Of a stretch of DNA of 64,000 bases, positions 33,045 to 43,335 are shown piece after piece. A model generated the notes under the pieces. It was not told the origin of the DNA, searched no databases, and saw only the letters and a program-made list of their open reading frames with translations. How positions within the stretch are numbered: position 1 is the first letter of the stretch; every line of letters begins with the position of its first letter. Source of the stretch: Meghimatium bilineatum (Eukaryota; Mollusca; Gastropoda; Stylommatophora; Philomycidae); contig CM067316.1 in the NCBI GenBank assembly GCA_034231615.1, forward strand, positions 32,800,009-32,864,008, written 5' to 3'. The position numbers and the translations under genes are program-made.

Positions 33045-35425
33045 CTTCTTCTTCTCGTTCGGAGTTTGACATGTCTACACAGAAAGTCCTGTTTTCTTAA
33101 TAAATGCTGCTGCATTTGAAAGCTCCTCAGTGCTCCCATACATCTTTCTGTGGATATTCATCTCTGTGGGCCAGTGTTCTTCCCTTATCTGGTTCAGTGT
33201 ATTGCTGTCTTGCAGGATATGTTCAGCTGTCTGTGCTGCCTGCCCACAAAGGCACTGTGGTGATGGGACCAATCTTAGTCTATTTAAGTGGCTGTTTAAT
33301 CTGTTGTGTCCTGTTCTGAGGCGGGAGAAAATAACCTGCTCTGCTCTGTCAAGATAGTGGTAATTGTCTTTTGGGTGGTCGACTTTCCTGTTGGCTTTGA
33401 TGAGGGTCTTCTTTTCTTGGTAGGTGATTTCTTGGTCTTTCTGTTCCTGTGTTGCTCCATCCTTTGCCAGTCTGTCTGCCTCTTGATTTCCTGGTATGCC
33501 ACAGTGGGATGGTATCCACTGTAGTACTACCCTTCTATGGATGCTCACTTCTCGCATGGCTTTCTTCAGGTCTGGCAGTTTATCGCTGTCAAGGGCTTGT
33601 AGGACAGACATAGCATCAGTAAGAAATACCACCTGCTGGCATTGGCTTGTTGTATTTTTAATTATTTCTGCAGCAATGTTTAAAGCCTGTACTTCTGCGG
33701 ACTAGTAGGAGCAGAATATTCCAGTTGGTGAACATGTGGATTTATTTTCTTTTTCTGGATATTTTATGTACATGCCAGCACCTCCATTCTTTACTGCTCT
33801 GGTTGCTGATCCGTCGGTATATACTTGTATCCATGCTTCTCTGGGGTACATATCTTCAATCATGTTGCATACTATTGTTTTCTTTTGAAGATTATTCAGT
33901 TCTATCATAGTGTGGTAGTTGTTTATGGTGGTTCTGATAGTGAGATTTGGGAATTGCTCCTACGAATGTGGAAAAAGTGTTGGTGATATCTCTCTTGTTA
34001 TGTCTGGTAGTTCATTCTTATATTTTCTGTTTAGTTTTTTGGATCGGTGTATAAAACTGCTCCTCTTCCACTGGCTAGGTCACTGTGTCTGTTCCTCATT
34101 GGATGTGCTGGTGTCTCGCCTTTATGGTAAGGGAGTGATGCCTGTAATTTTTTCCATTTCATTTATGGGAGAGGTCTTCATGGCACCTATGATAAGGCGA
34201 AGTGCTTGATTTTGTACCTTGTTCATGGCTTGTAGATGGGAGTTGGCTGCTGAGGTCCATGCTGTTGATCCATATTCTAGTTCTGGTCTAATTACACCAG
34301 TATATACCTTCTTCAAAGTTGCCTCATTGGCTCCCCAGTTTGTTCCTGCCAATTTCCTCAGGGTGGCAAGTTTCTTTCTTGCCTTTGCTTCTATTTTCTC
34401 AATGTGAGGCCTCCATGTCAGTCTTTTTTCTAGCGTAGTGCCCAAGTACACTGGCTCGTCTTCTGTTTGGATATGTACATTTCCGAGTTTTATCTCTCCT
34501 GTTTTGTCCTTATTTCAGAGTGTGAAGAGTGTTGTTGAAGACTTTTCAGCATTTATCTTTACCATCCATTTATCTGCCCATGCTGCTATGTTGTCTGCTG
34601 CCTTTTGTATTTTTTTGTTGGCGATCTTTAGATGTTCTTCTACACACCACACCACCAAGTCATCAGCGTACATTGCAGCTCTTACACCTTGTGGCAATTC
34701 ACAAATTATATCATTTATGAAGACAAGAAACAGAGTTGGAGACAATACTGAGCCTTGAGGAACTCCATGTTTTAGGAGAACTTTTTTGCTGTTGTATCCT
34801 TCCATGGTGACTCTTGCTTTCCTATTGTGTAGGAAGGAACGGACCCACTTGCTCATGTTGCCACCTATTCCGTTTCTTTGCAGCTTTATTATCAGTCCAT
34901 CTTTCCAGACCTAGTCGAAAGCTTTTTGAAGATCTATCCATAGGATGAAAACTTTTTTCTTTTCTTGAAATGTGTCTTCTATGATCTGGGACAGGAATGT
35001 TATTTGGTCTTCTGTGCTGTTACACTCTCTAAATCCAGCTTGTTCTGGCACCAATAGCTTCCCCGATTCTAGGTACCACTTTAGTCTTCTGTTAACCATC
35101 TTTTCCATTGTCTTGCAGACACTACTCGTTAGACTTATTGGTCTATATCTGTCGGTCTTCTGTTTGTCCTTGCCTATTTTAATAATAGGACACATAAACG
35201 CTTCTCTTCACGACTGTGATACATTGCCTGTAACCCAACTATAGTTGTATATCTGTAATAATTTGTACATTGCTGCCAGTCCTAGGTTCCTAAGCATTTC
35301 ATTGGTGACAAGATCCGGTCCTGGTCATTTTCTATCCTTTAGTTTCCCTATAGATGCCTTTAATTCTTCTATTGTGAATAATTTGGACATGACGTCTGGG
35401 CAGTTTGTGTTGTTCTTATCATGTA
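33045..35425 (-). pseudogene. LINE-D: RT plus RNase H, nearly complete C-terminal two thirds
   Basis: Read from 35425 downward: fingers (YRPISLTSSVCKTMEK, about 35150), palm FILWIDLQKAFD with a stop directly after (about 34910), HGVPQGSVLSPTLFLVF (about 34770), catalytic MYADDLVVW (about 34675), and a stop after TTLFTL (34515). The thumb follows (YLGTTLEKRLTWRPHIE, VIRPELEYGSTAW), with a stop after ITPLP (34122). RNase H then has VYTDGSATRAVKNGG (about 33820), AEVQALNIAAE preceded by a stop, VFLTDAMSVLQALD (about 33630) and WIPSHCGIPGNQEADRL (about 33520). A C-terminal CLCGQAAQTAEHIL lies at about 33230. The end reads ACTCCGAACGAGAAGAAGAAG. ACGGGATTTACAT (33032-33044) and ATGGGATTTGCAT (35426-35438) are diverged TSDs. 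The four stops make it a pseudogene with both active sites preserved. Confidence 0.93.
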
Positions 35426-35438
35426 ATGGGATTTGCAT

Positions 35439-35790
35439 GTAATGGCCTCATTAATAGTGAACGTGGCCTTAGGAAATGAAACACAGCGGAACTGAACTAC
35501 GTAGGGATATGTGTAGCAAGAAAAACGTTTGCAACGAACAGTGCCAAAATAAGCAGGAACAAAAGACTTGAGGTGATTGTGAACCAAGGTGTCATTAAGA
35601 TTTTTGTAACCCACAGCGGCAACCAGAGGAAAGCCGTGGAAAACGGCAGAAGATCGAGGATCAGACTGAAGAAGGGAATAACACTTGAACAAGATTTGAT
35701 GGGCAGTAGAATTGGCTTCAACAAGTGGCTTCACATTAGACCCAACCACAGAAAATGTGTACCGTATCTCCTGAGAAATAAAAGACTATA
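35439..35790 (-). pseudogene. PLE linker half, upstream of the LINE-D insertion
   Basis: The minus frame reads STAHQILFKCYSLLQSDPRS, FPLVAAVGYKNLNDTLVHN, FGTVRCKRFSCYTYPYVVQF and TFTINEAITCKS. This is the PLE linker with its Cys-rich motif, the third Cys changed to Tyr. The frame breaks exactly at the LINE-D junction, and the next residues of the endonuclease resume at 33031. Confidence 0.85.
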
Positions 35791-35949
35791 ATGTGATGAT
35801 GACCACATCATTTCTAATTATGACGATGATGAAGGAAACATACAAGCTTAATCATGTATTCCTCTGTACATGTTTATATAACTGACATTTAGATACATAG
35901 CTTGAAGGTACTAATTTACGTGCTATTAGTCGTACACTCAGCATGCTTT

Positions 35950-37469
35950 GTGTATAAAGACTTGTAACTTTGGAAAATGTCTTATAGACAAGTATTATAT
36001 TCCGCTCATTATAACTTTTGTCATGAGAATGCAAAAGAAAAGTCACTAAAACTGTTCTGGCGCCTGCATAAATCAATGAACTACCAAAGGAAGCGCATAA
36101 CAATCTCCAATTTTCAAAGCACAGACTTAGTATGGCAGAAGACAGATGAGAATAAGGGTACAGCACTGCTGGCTCATTATAAGGCACAAATTGGTCAGAG
36201 GTTCTTAGGAAATTACAATAAAATCATGAAAATAGTCACAGACATGTGCAAGGATCAAGCTTTGGAAAGCGATAATGTAATTACTCTTGAAGATATTACA
36301 GCCGCACTGAAAAGATCAAGAAACTCTGCGTCAGGACCTGACGGCATTAGGTACGATGATCTCAGAGGAAGGTCAGACGCGGACCTTAAGGAGCTGGAAA
36401 TGTTGTTCAACAAGAGCCTAGCGAACGGCACGGTAGAAGAGGACTGGTTTCGTAGTTACTTGATCCCACTACCCAAGCCTGGCAAGAGTCATGCAAAATA
36501 CAGGGTTTCAGACTCATAGCCATGCAGAATACGATCGACAAGTTATTAGAAATGATTGTTGCGTGGAAATTGTCCCTACATCTAGAAAAGAATAACAGAC
36601 AACCATCAACATTGGGAGGCTATCGTCCTGGTAAGCAGACTTGGCACAACGCCGCCGTGTTCTCGCAGGACGTTTTCGAAGGTTTTGACGAACGAATGAA
36701 GTCTGGCGCCTTCAGATTATCCGACAGCCTTCGAAGGATTAATAACAATCAATAGAGTGCAGGGAATGGTGTCCGACAGTGGTCGAGTCGAAGGTGCTCG
36801 CTCTGATCGGTGAGAATTCCAGGGAAGGTGATATTATTATATATACAGATGGGTCGGTTAAGAGACACATCAAGAGTGCTTGGGCCTTCACGACTAAAAG
36901 GTGGGGGGGGGGGGAGAGACCATGAGAGAGGAAAGTAGTGCATTCGCTTAGACGACAAGCAGCATGAGAAATGACATTTTGGCAGTGACGAAAGCTTTGA
37001 AATGGGTCTGCTCACAGACTGTCTGCGAGCATGCCTGTATACTCAGTGACTCCATGAGCATGATTGTGAAAGTTCAGACGGGGTACGTTCGGGAACAGTG
37101 AATGGATGCAGTGAATAATTCCTGTGTGCGTAGATTGACTTTTATTTTTATGCCGGGACATGCGGGAGTCCGGAGCAATGAGAGAGCGGATAGGTTGAAG
37201 GAACGATGGATCGGGCAGACATTTTGAATGCCCTACGAGAAAACGCACGAACAAATGACTGTACAATTGATGATGACTCTTGTTCCATGACTAGAATAAG
37301 GGAGCTTGGTTTGAAATGTAGTGTCGCTTGAAAGGAGCGGTTTCATGGGCGAGAAAGAATGATGGTCAATCAACGACGTACTGGGACCGTCAGTCAACGT
37401 ATAATGGCGGATACACTCAAAGAAAGATCTGAGCACCTATGGACTTGTCCGGAGTGCAATGACCATGAT
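35950..37469 (+). pseudogene. LINE-A copy with RT N-terminal part joined to RNase H
   Basis: The frame at 35977-36519 gives the pre-RT linker (KSLKLFWRLHKSMNYQRKR) and RT fingers (RNSASGPDGIRYDDL, LIPLPKPGKSHAKYR). After a frameshift, LSLHLEKNNRQPSTLGGYRP and VFSQDVFEGFDERMK continue the palm to about 36712. The sequence then jumps to the post-RT end (TAFEGVI-like, about 36725), so the catalytic palm, thumb and post-RT are deleted. RNase H follows with a G run at 36903-36914 at the same place as in the 3640-4092 copy. Pieces of IYRWVG, LTDCLRACLY and MDRADILNALRENARTND remain in several frames. A 3' end with GACTTGTCCGGAGTGCAATG precedes the CTAA tail. It is the longest LINE-A copy here and non-functional. 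Confidence 0.85.
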
Positions 37470-37480
37470 CAAACGACTAC

Positions 37481-37519
<39 letters not shown>

Positions 37520-37544
37520 CCTAACTAACTAACTAACTAACTAC

Positions 37545-37579
<35 letters not shown>

Positions 37580-37680
37580 CCTAACTAACTAACTAACTAA
37601 CTAACTACCTAACTAACTAACTAACTAACTAACTATCTAACTAACTAACTAACTAACAAACTAGCTAACTAACTAATATA
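37470..37680. repeat. CTAA/CCTAA tetranucleotide tail of LINE-A, about 210 bp
   Basis: Runs of CTAACTAACTAACTAA are punctuated by single CTAC units at fairly regular spacing. The tail is far longer than those of the other two LINE-A 3' ends (about 20-45 bp), consistent with slippage after insertion. Confidence 0.93.
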
Positions 37681-37834
37681 TAGTAATGTATGAATACAAT
37701 AAGGAAATTCCGCTAAATAATAGCGTAGAAAATGAGTGCTTTTTCTTTCTGTGCTATTCGATAAACAGATTTTCTCCTGAAAGCAATAACACACTACGGA
37801 GTAATGTGCTTAGTAATTCTTTTTTTGGATATTC

Positions 37835-38035
37835 TAGACACACGTGAATTTAACATCAACTTACTGGCAACATAGGAAGAGGGCGGCCAAGACGACGATG
37901 GTGCATGGATATATCAGTTTGTTTGAACGTGACAATAGCTACGGCAGGTCAACTCACCCGGAATGGCGGAGTGTTCAGAGAATCCATAACGAAGACCACG
38001 TTATGGAAAGAATGTCACATTATGATGATGAATAC
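37835..38035 (+). pseudogene. LINE C-terminal fragment
   Basis: IGRGRPRRRW, then MDISVCLNVTIATAGQLTRN and VFRESITKTTLWKECH match the terminal domain of a common LINE type (GRPRRRW.D.I...LN.TI..A.QL..NR..F). An ATGATGATGAAT tail follows at about 38020. A frame change lies between RRW and MDIS. Confidence 0.7.
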
Positions 38036-38039
38036 AATT

Positions 38040-39160
38040 ACACGAGAGTCACAACTCTATAGCATACAGCAAGAAAAAATAGCTGATATCCGTGACATGA
38101 TACTATAGCATAAAGAAACAATAGATGATATCCGTGACATGATACTATAGCATAAAGAAACAATAGATGATATCCGTGACATGATACTATAGCATAAAGA
38201 AACAATAGATGATATCCGTGACATGATACTATAGCATAAAGAAACAATAGATGATATCCGTGACATGATATTATAGCATAAAGAAACAATAGATGATATC
38301 CGTGACATGATATTATAGCATAAAGAAACAATAGATGATATCCGTGACATGATATTATAGCATAAAGAAACAATAGATGATATCCGTGACATGATATTAT
38401 AGCATACAGCAAGAAACAATAGATGATATCCGTGACATGATACTATAGCATAAAGAAACAATAGATGATATCCGTGACATGATATTATAGCATAAAGAAA
38501 CAATAGATGATATCCGTGACATGATATTATAGCATAAAGAAACAATAGATGATATCCGTGACATGATATTATAGCATACAGCAAGAAACAATAGATGATA
38601 TCCGTGACATGATACTATAGCATACAGCAAGAAACAATAGCTGATATCCGTGACATGATACTATAGCATAAAGAAACAATAGATGATATCCGTGACATGA
38701 TATTATAGCATAAAGAAACAATAGATGATATCCGTGACATGATACTATAGCATATAGCAAGAAACAATAGATGATATCCGTGAAATGATATTATAGCATA
38801 CAGCAATAAACAATAGATGATATCCGTGACATGATATTATAGCATACAGCAAGAAACAATAGATGATATCTGTGACATGATACTATAGCATATAGCAAGA
38901 AACAATAGATGATATCCGTGACATGATATTATAGCGTATAGCAAGAAACAATAGATGATATCCGTGACATGATACTATAGCATATAGAAACAATAGATGA
39001 TATCCGTGACATGATACTATAGCATACAGCAAGAAACAATTGATGATATCCGTGACATGATACTATAGCATACAGCAAGAAACAATTGATGATATCCGTG
39101 ACATGATACTATAGCATACAGCAAGAGACAATTGATGATATCCGTGACATGATACTCTTA
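38040..39160. repeat. 42/46-bp minisatellite, about 25 copies
   Basis: The unit is CATGATACTATAGCATAAAG, then AAACAATAGATGATATCCGTGA. A 4-bp longer form has CATACAGCAAGAAACAA. The left half is mostly 42-bp and the right half mostly 46-bp units. Each unit carries GATATCCGTGACATGATA. The open minus-strand frames (CHGYHLLFLYAIIS repeats) are artefacts. Confidence 0.95.
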
Positions 39161-39404
39161 ACACTTTATTTGTCCGTCTTCTAAACTGATCAGCACATGA
39201 TATGTGTCAATTACAATCCTGAGTAAAGCAACATTACTTCTCCACGTCTTTGATGTGTAATGAGGCAAACGGTGTTAGTCCCCTAGCTTTCATTGACCAA
39301 CGGCCACCTATAAATGATGCGGTCAGTATTACACTGACATAAGAGATCAAGTACCAATTTACTTAGGTTGATCTAAGACCTGTTGGTATGTACAAATATC
39401 TTCC
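39161..39404. other. No gene recognised
   Basis: Link between the array and the LINE-C tail, with nothing recognised. Confidence 0.5.
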
Positions 39405-39842
39405 TTTCATCATCATCATCAAGAGCCGTCTCCGCAACGAAGGTTGGCTGCAACTTATCTCCAACATCTCATGTGTCTTGTCTTGGTGGTGCACTCTGCT
39501 ATACTGTAACCTGTCCATCGTATGATGTTACTCTCCCACTTGTATCTCTGCCAACCTCTTGCTCGCTTCCCTTTGACTTTACCCTCAAGTAAGGTCTTCA
39601 ATAAGGTGTCATGTCTTTTAATGTGTCCAAAGTATTTTTTTTGCCTGATTTGTATTTCTCTTAGTAGTCCTTTTTTCATATTAAGTGTCATTAGCACCTC
39701 TTTATTTGTTTTCTTCTCTTTCCATGATGTTCTCCCTATTCTTCTATATACCCACATCTCAAAGGCATCAATTGTGTCTTCTAATTGTTTATTTAGTGTC
39801 CATGTTTCAGAGCCATACATTAGTATGGAATAGATGTAGCAT
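39405..39842 (-). pseudogene. LINE-C C-terminal fragment
   Basis: The minus frame of 121 codons reads MYGSETWTLNKQLEDTIDAF, MWVYRRIGRTSWKEKKTN, YFGHIKRHDTLLKTLLEGK and RGWQRYKWESNIIRW. After a frame break near 39455 it ends in CATCATCATCATC (tail in reverse). It is highly similar to 62776-63200. The 5' end is cut just before the YGSE motif, so RT is absent. Confidence 0.88.
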
Positions 39843-39959
39843 TTTCCGTTAAACTGGATTGAATCTCTAATAGCTGGACTGGGAATCTAATGCATTAAGC
39901 ACTGGGAAATGTCATGGGTGATAAAATTTGATATTCAAGTGAAATATAGATGACACGTC

Positions 39960-41170
39960 CTGACACGGAGGTCGTTGTAGAACAATTCGGTTTTAGGATA
40001 AACAAAGAAACCAGGGAAGCTATAAGCTATACTGAGTATCCGACTAGTGATAGATAAATATATAGAAGTGCAAAAAAGTTTCTATATTTGCTTCATTGAC
40101 TACAGCAAGGCCTTTGACAGAGTCCAACATAAAATAAATTAATCAAATGTCTTCAAAAAATAGGAATAGATGGAAAAGACATCAGACTGATTAGAAATAT
40201 ATATTGGGAACAAACTTCATCAATAAGGTGTGAAAACAGCTACTCAACATACATATAAATACGAAGAGGGATAAAACAAGGTTGCATTTTATCACCAAGC
40301 TTATTTAATATCTACACAGAGAATATCTTTAAAAAATATAGAAGAAATGGCAGGACTCAAGATCAATGGGAAAATAATAAACAACCTTAGATATACAGAT
40401 GACACTGTTCTTGTGGCGGAAAGTGAACATAAACTATAAAGACTAATAGATCGTCATAAAATCAAGTAATGAATGTGGACTGGATATATATATCCACTAA
40501 AAAACCATGATAATCAGCAAAAACACAGAAAAACAATAGCTAAACATAAACATACATGGAGAGAAACTACAAGTAAAACATTATCAATATCTTGGGCACA
40601 TAGTGACAAATGATGGCAGATGTGAAACATAAGTTGAAAGGAGAATAGGAATGGCTAAAAGTACATTCAATGACATGAGGAAAATATTAGCATCTAAACA
40701 AATTACAAATAAGTTAAAAATGACAATTATAAAATAATATATCTAATCTATATTAATGTATGGCTCAGAAACATGAACACTAAGTAAACAATTAGAATAC
40801 AGAATTGATGCCTTTGAGATCTGGGTATATAGGAGAATATGGAGAACATCATGGAAAGAGAACAAATAAAGAGGTGCTAAAACACGTAATGTGAAGAAAG
40901 AACTACTAAGCAAATAAAGATCAGGTAAATAAAATATTTTGGACACATTAAAAGCCATGACACCTTATTGAAGTCCTTACTTGAGGGTAATGTCACAGGG
41001 AAGCGAGCAAGAGGTAGGCAGACATACAAGTGGGAGGGTAACATCACACGATGGACATGTTACATTCTAGCAGAATGCACCACCAAGACAAGAAACAGGG
41101 GATGTTGGAGATCCGTTGCAGCCAACATTCGTTGCGGAGACGGCACTCGATGATGATGTAATAATACGTA
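39960..41170 (+). pseudogene. LINE-C RT and C-terminus, many frameshifts
   Basis: Pieces in LINE-C order are VVVEQFGFRINKETREAI (about 39985), CFIDYSKAFDRVQH-like sequence (about 40092-40130), IRRGIKQGCILSPSLFNIYT (about 40262-40320), NLRYTDDTVLVAESEH (about 40384-40430, YADD changed to YTDD), YLGHIVTNDGRC (about 40590-40622), LMYGSET (about 40755) and KSLLEGNVTGKRARGRQ (about 40970-41020). The tail is CGATGATGATG at 41149-41160. It lies opposite to the LINE-C copy at 39405-39842, about 120 bp away. The frame breaks at least ten times. Confidence 0.85.
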
Positions 41171-42005
41171 ATTGATGCCAGTTTGACGTGTTGACGGAAC
41201 GGCTTTGTCTATGACCTAGTAATTACACTTTATTACTTGTATATAAGTCACATGGCTTTACGTTTTGACGAGTAGTCTTAAACTTAGGCCTTGACATAAG
41301 GCATGATGTAATAACTAACAATATACAGGTTGGTATCGGGTTTCCTTGATACATGTCACAACACGCAAACCTTGAGCATTTCTAGCATACTCTTACACAT
41401 TTCCCTGACCTCGTGTGAAGGAACATAGAATGTGATTAGATGATGTCAGTAGTGCCAACTTCTGGCCTTCGAACCTAAAACAACAGTTATTGTCCTGACA
41501 CTCTAAAGTGACACACGGTCCTGTCAAGAGTAAACAGACTCAATAGAAGATACGTGTCTATATCATAGTAACAGCCCTATAGATTACTACTGTTGGCAGC
41601 TGTCAAGATAGTTCAAGCGCGCTTTTACCGATAGAGAGACGCAAAGATAAACAATATATAGATATATTACATGAAGCTCTCAATACAAAATATAAAAAGA
41701 AAAACTGCCGACATAATATTCCTGCAATATTTAAAACGAAAATGTGTTTCAATAGAATATTGAAGCAAGTGCAATGAGAGAATGCTGATATAGAACAATG
41801 CAGTATATACAACGAAAGACTGCCATCATAGAATAATGCAGCATATAAAACACAGACTAACCCATATAACAAAATTTCATATGGAACGGAAGATCATAGA
41901 ATAATGCATAATATTACACATAATACAGAACCGTATAACAGTGCGGTGCATAAAACTAAGACCTCAAACCATAAAACAGACGGTCGCAAAACAGATACAA
42001 TTGGA
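41171..42005. other. No gene recognised; weak repeat
   Basis: Loose ATAGAATAATGCAGCATATA-like units occur at 41780-41930. The rest is unremarkable. Confidence 0.45.
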
Positions 42006-42009
42006 GAAA

Positions 42010-42360
42010 TGTCATAATTTTTTGGCTAATCACTGAAATCAAACAAAACAACACACAGAAATCGTCGTTTGGACCAAAAGGTTTCTACCGACAGAACACG
42101 AAATAAAACACTAGAAAGATGCGGCACTGTCAACGTTCAGATATTAACAGAGAGGCATAAAAGTTTCGAAATCGTTGACTTAAACCTCCTGCTGCGTATA
42201 TACATTTTCAATGTTATGTAGTTTTGAATTTAGTTTTTCCTTAATTTACTTTTCGTGTTTTATATGTTCTTGATCAAGCCGTTTTGGTTGAAACGTTGAC
42301 AATTTTATAGTATGTTTTATCAGTGATTAGCAAAACTTCATTACCCTTTATCACGTTTCC
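42010..42360. mobile_element. Two PLE 3' ends in inverted arrangement
   Basis: On the plus strand TTGATCAAGCCGTTTTGGTT, then GAAACGTTGAC and GTGATTAGCAAAACTTCATT occur at 42269-42340. The reverse complement near 42010-42105 contains TTTTGGTCCAAACGACG and GTGATTAGCCAAAA. These match the outer arms of the PLE at 21566-23024. No coding PLE sequence lies between them, so only the termini remain. Confidence 0.7.
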
Positions 42361-42559
42361 GTTTAGGACGATACGTTTTTCTGATGGACTTAAAAATAAT
42401 GATGTATGGCTTAATATGAAGCCAGCTTGGAAGATGTTACAGGCTAAGGAAGTCCACAGAAATGTAAAGCATGTCGAAATTGATTGCTGATCCTATGTGT
42501 CGTATATTTAAACGCAGCACAGCATACTCCCGCTGGCAGATTTAAATCACAATGTAAAT

Positions 42560-42753
42560 CGTGTTAGCTACTTCAAAAGGATCACAGAAAACAACAAACA
42601 AGACATACAATTAGATTACAACTAGACTAGAAGAGATGTTATGTGACAGAACAAAGAACTAAACTAGAAAACTTATTAAAACAGGACACAGAATAAGACG
42701 AGAACTGGACCTGGAGACGGTATGAAACAGGACATAGAACTAGATTAGAAGAG
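42560..42753. repeat. 37-bp ACTAGAAGAG minisatellite, left part
   Basis: Diverged units of GAACTAGACTAGAAGAGATG, then TTATGTGACAAGACATA. The array is split by SINE-1 and resumes at 43038. Confidence 0.75.
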
Positions 42754-43037
42754 GTCTTCTTCTTCTTCTGCGTTAGTTCTCAAACTCCTGCAGATTAGCA
42801 GAATGTAGTCCGGAGAACCGAATACGTTGTGTCATGGTTTACAGCATTGCTGCGATATTTGCGCCTTTCGTCCTGACACATCCGACTTCAGCATGGCTTT
42901 GGGTCACTGACCCTATAATGGGATGGGACAGCCAACTCCATCCCATAACCTCCTTAGTCGCTTTTTACGACATGCGTGGAAGGTAAACAGTGTTGCTATT
43001 CTTTGCTCCCCTCTCGGGACCCGGCAACACACGGGCG
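42754..43037 (-). mobile_element. SINE-1 full-length copy inside the 37-bp array
   Basis: The plus strand runs CTTCTTCTTCTTCTGCGTTA, GCAGATTAGCAGAATGTAGT, CTGACACATCCGACTTCAGC, GACAGCCAACTCCATCCCAT, GCGTGGAAGGTAAACAGTGT and CCGGCAACACACGGGCGAG. It is closely similar to 26623-26901. TAGAAGAG occurs just before (42746-42753) and just after (43044-43051), consistent with a TSD in a repetitive target. Confidence 0.85.
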
Positions 43038-43335
43038 AGAAACTAGAAGAGATGATATGTGATATGACATACAACTAGACTACAAGATGTGTTATGTGAC
43101 AGAACATAGACATAGACTAGAAGAGGTGTTATGTGACATGATATAGAATAGACGAAGAGGTGTTAAGTGACTTGATATAGAACTAGACTAGAAGAGATGT
43201 TATGTGACAAGACATAGAGCTAGAATAGAAGAGATGTTATGTGACATGACATTCAACTAGACTAGAAGAGATATTATGTGTCAGGATATAGAGCTACAAT
43301 AGAAGAGATATTACAAGACATGTACGACCTAATAC
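43038..43335. repeat. 37-bp ACTAGAAGAG minisatellite, middle part
   Basis: About eight units. The GAAGAGGTGTTATGTGACA core is spaced 37 bp apart at 43156 and 43193. A further decayed block lies at 45525-45905. Confidence 0.85.

Noticed and set aside
37470-37680. Telomere-like repeat
   Set aside because: The unit is CTAA with CTAC interruptions, not TTAGGG, and it forms the tail of a LINE also seen at two other loci.
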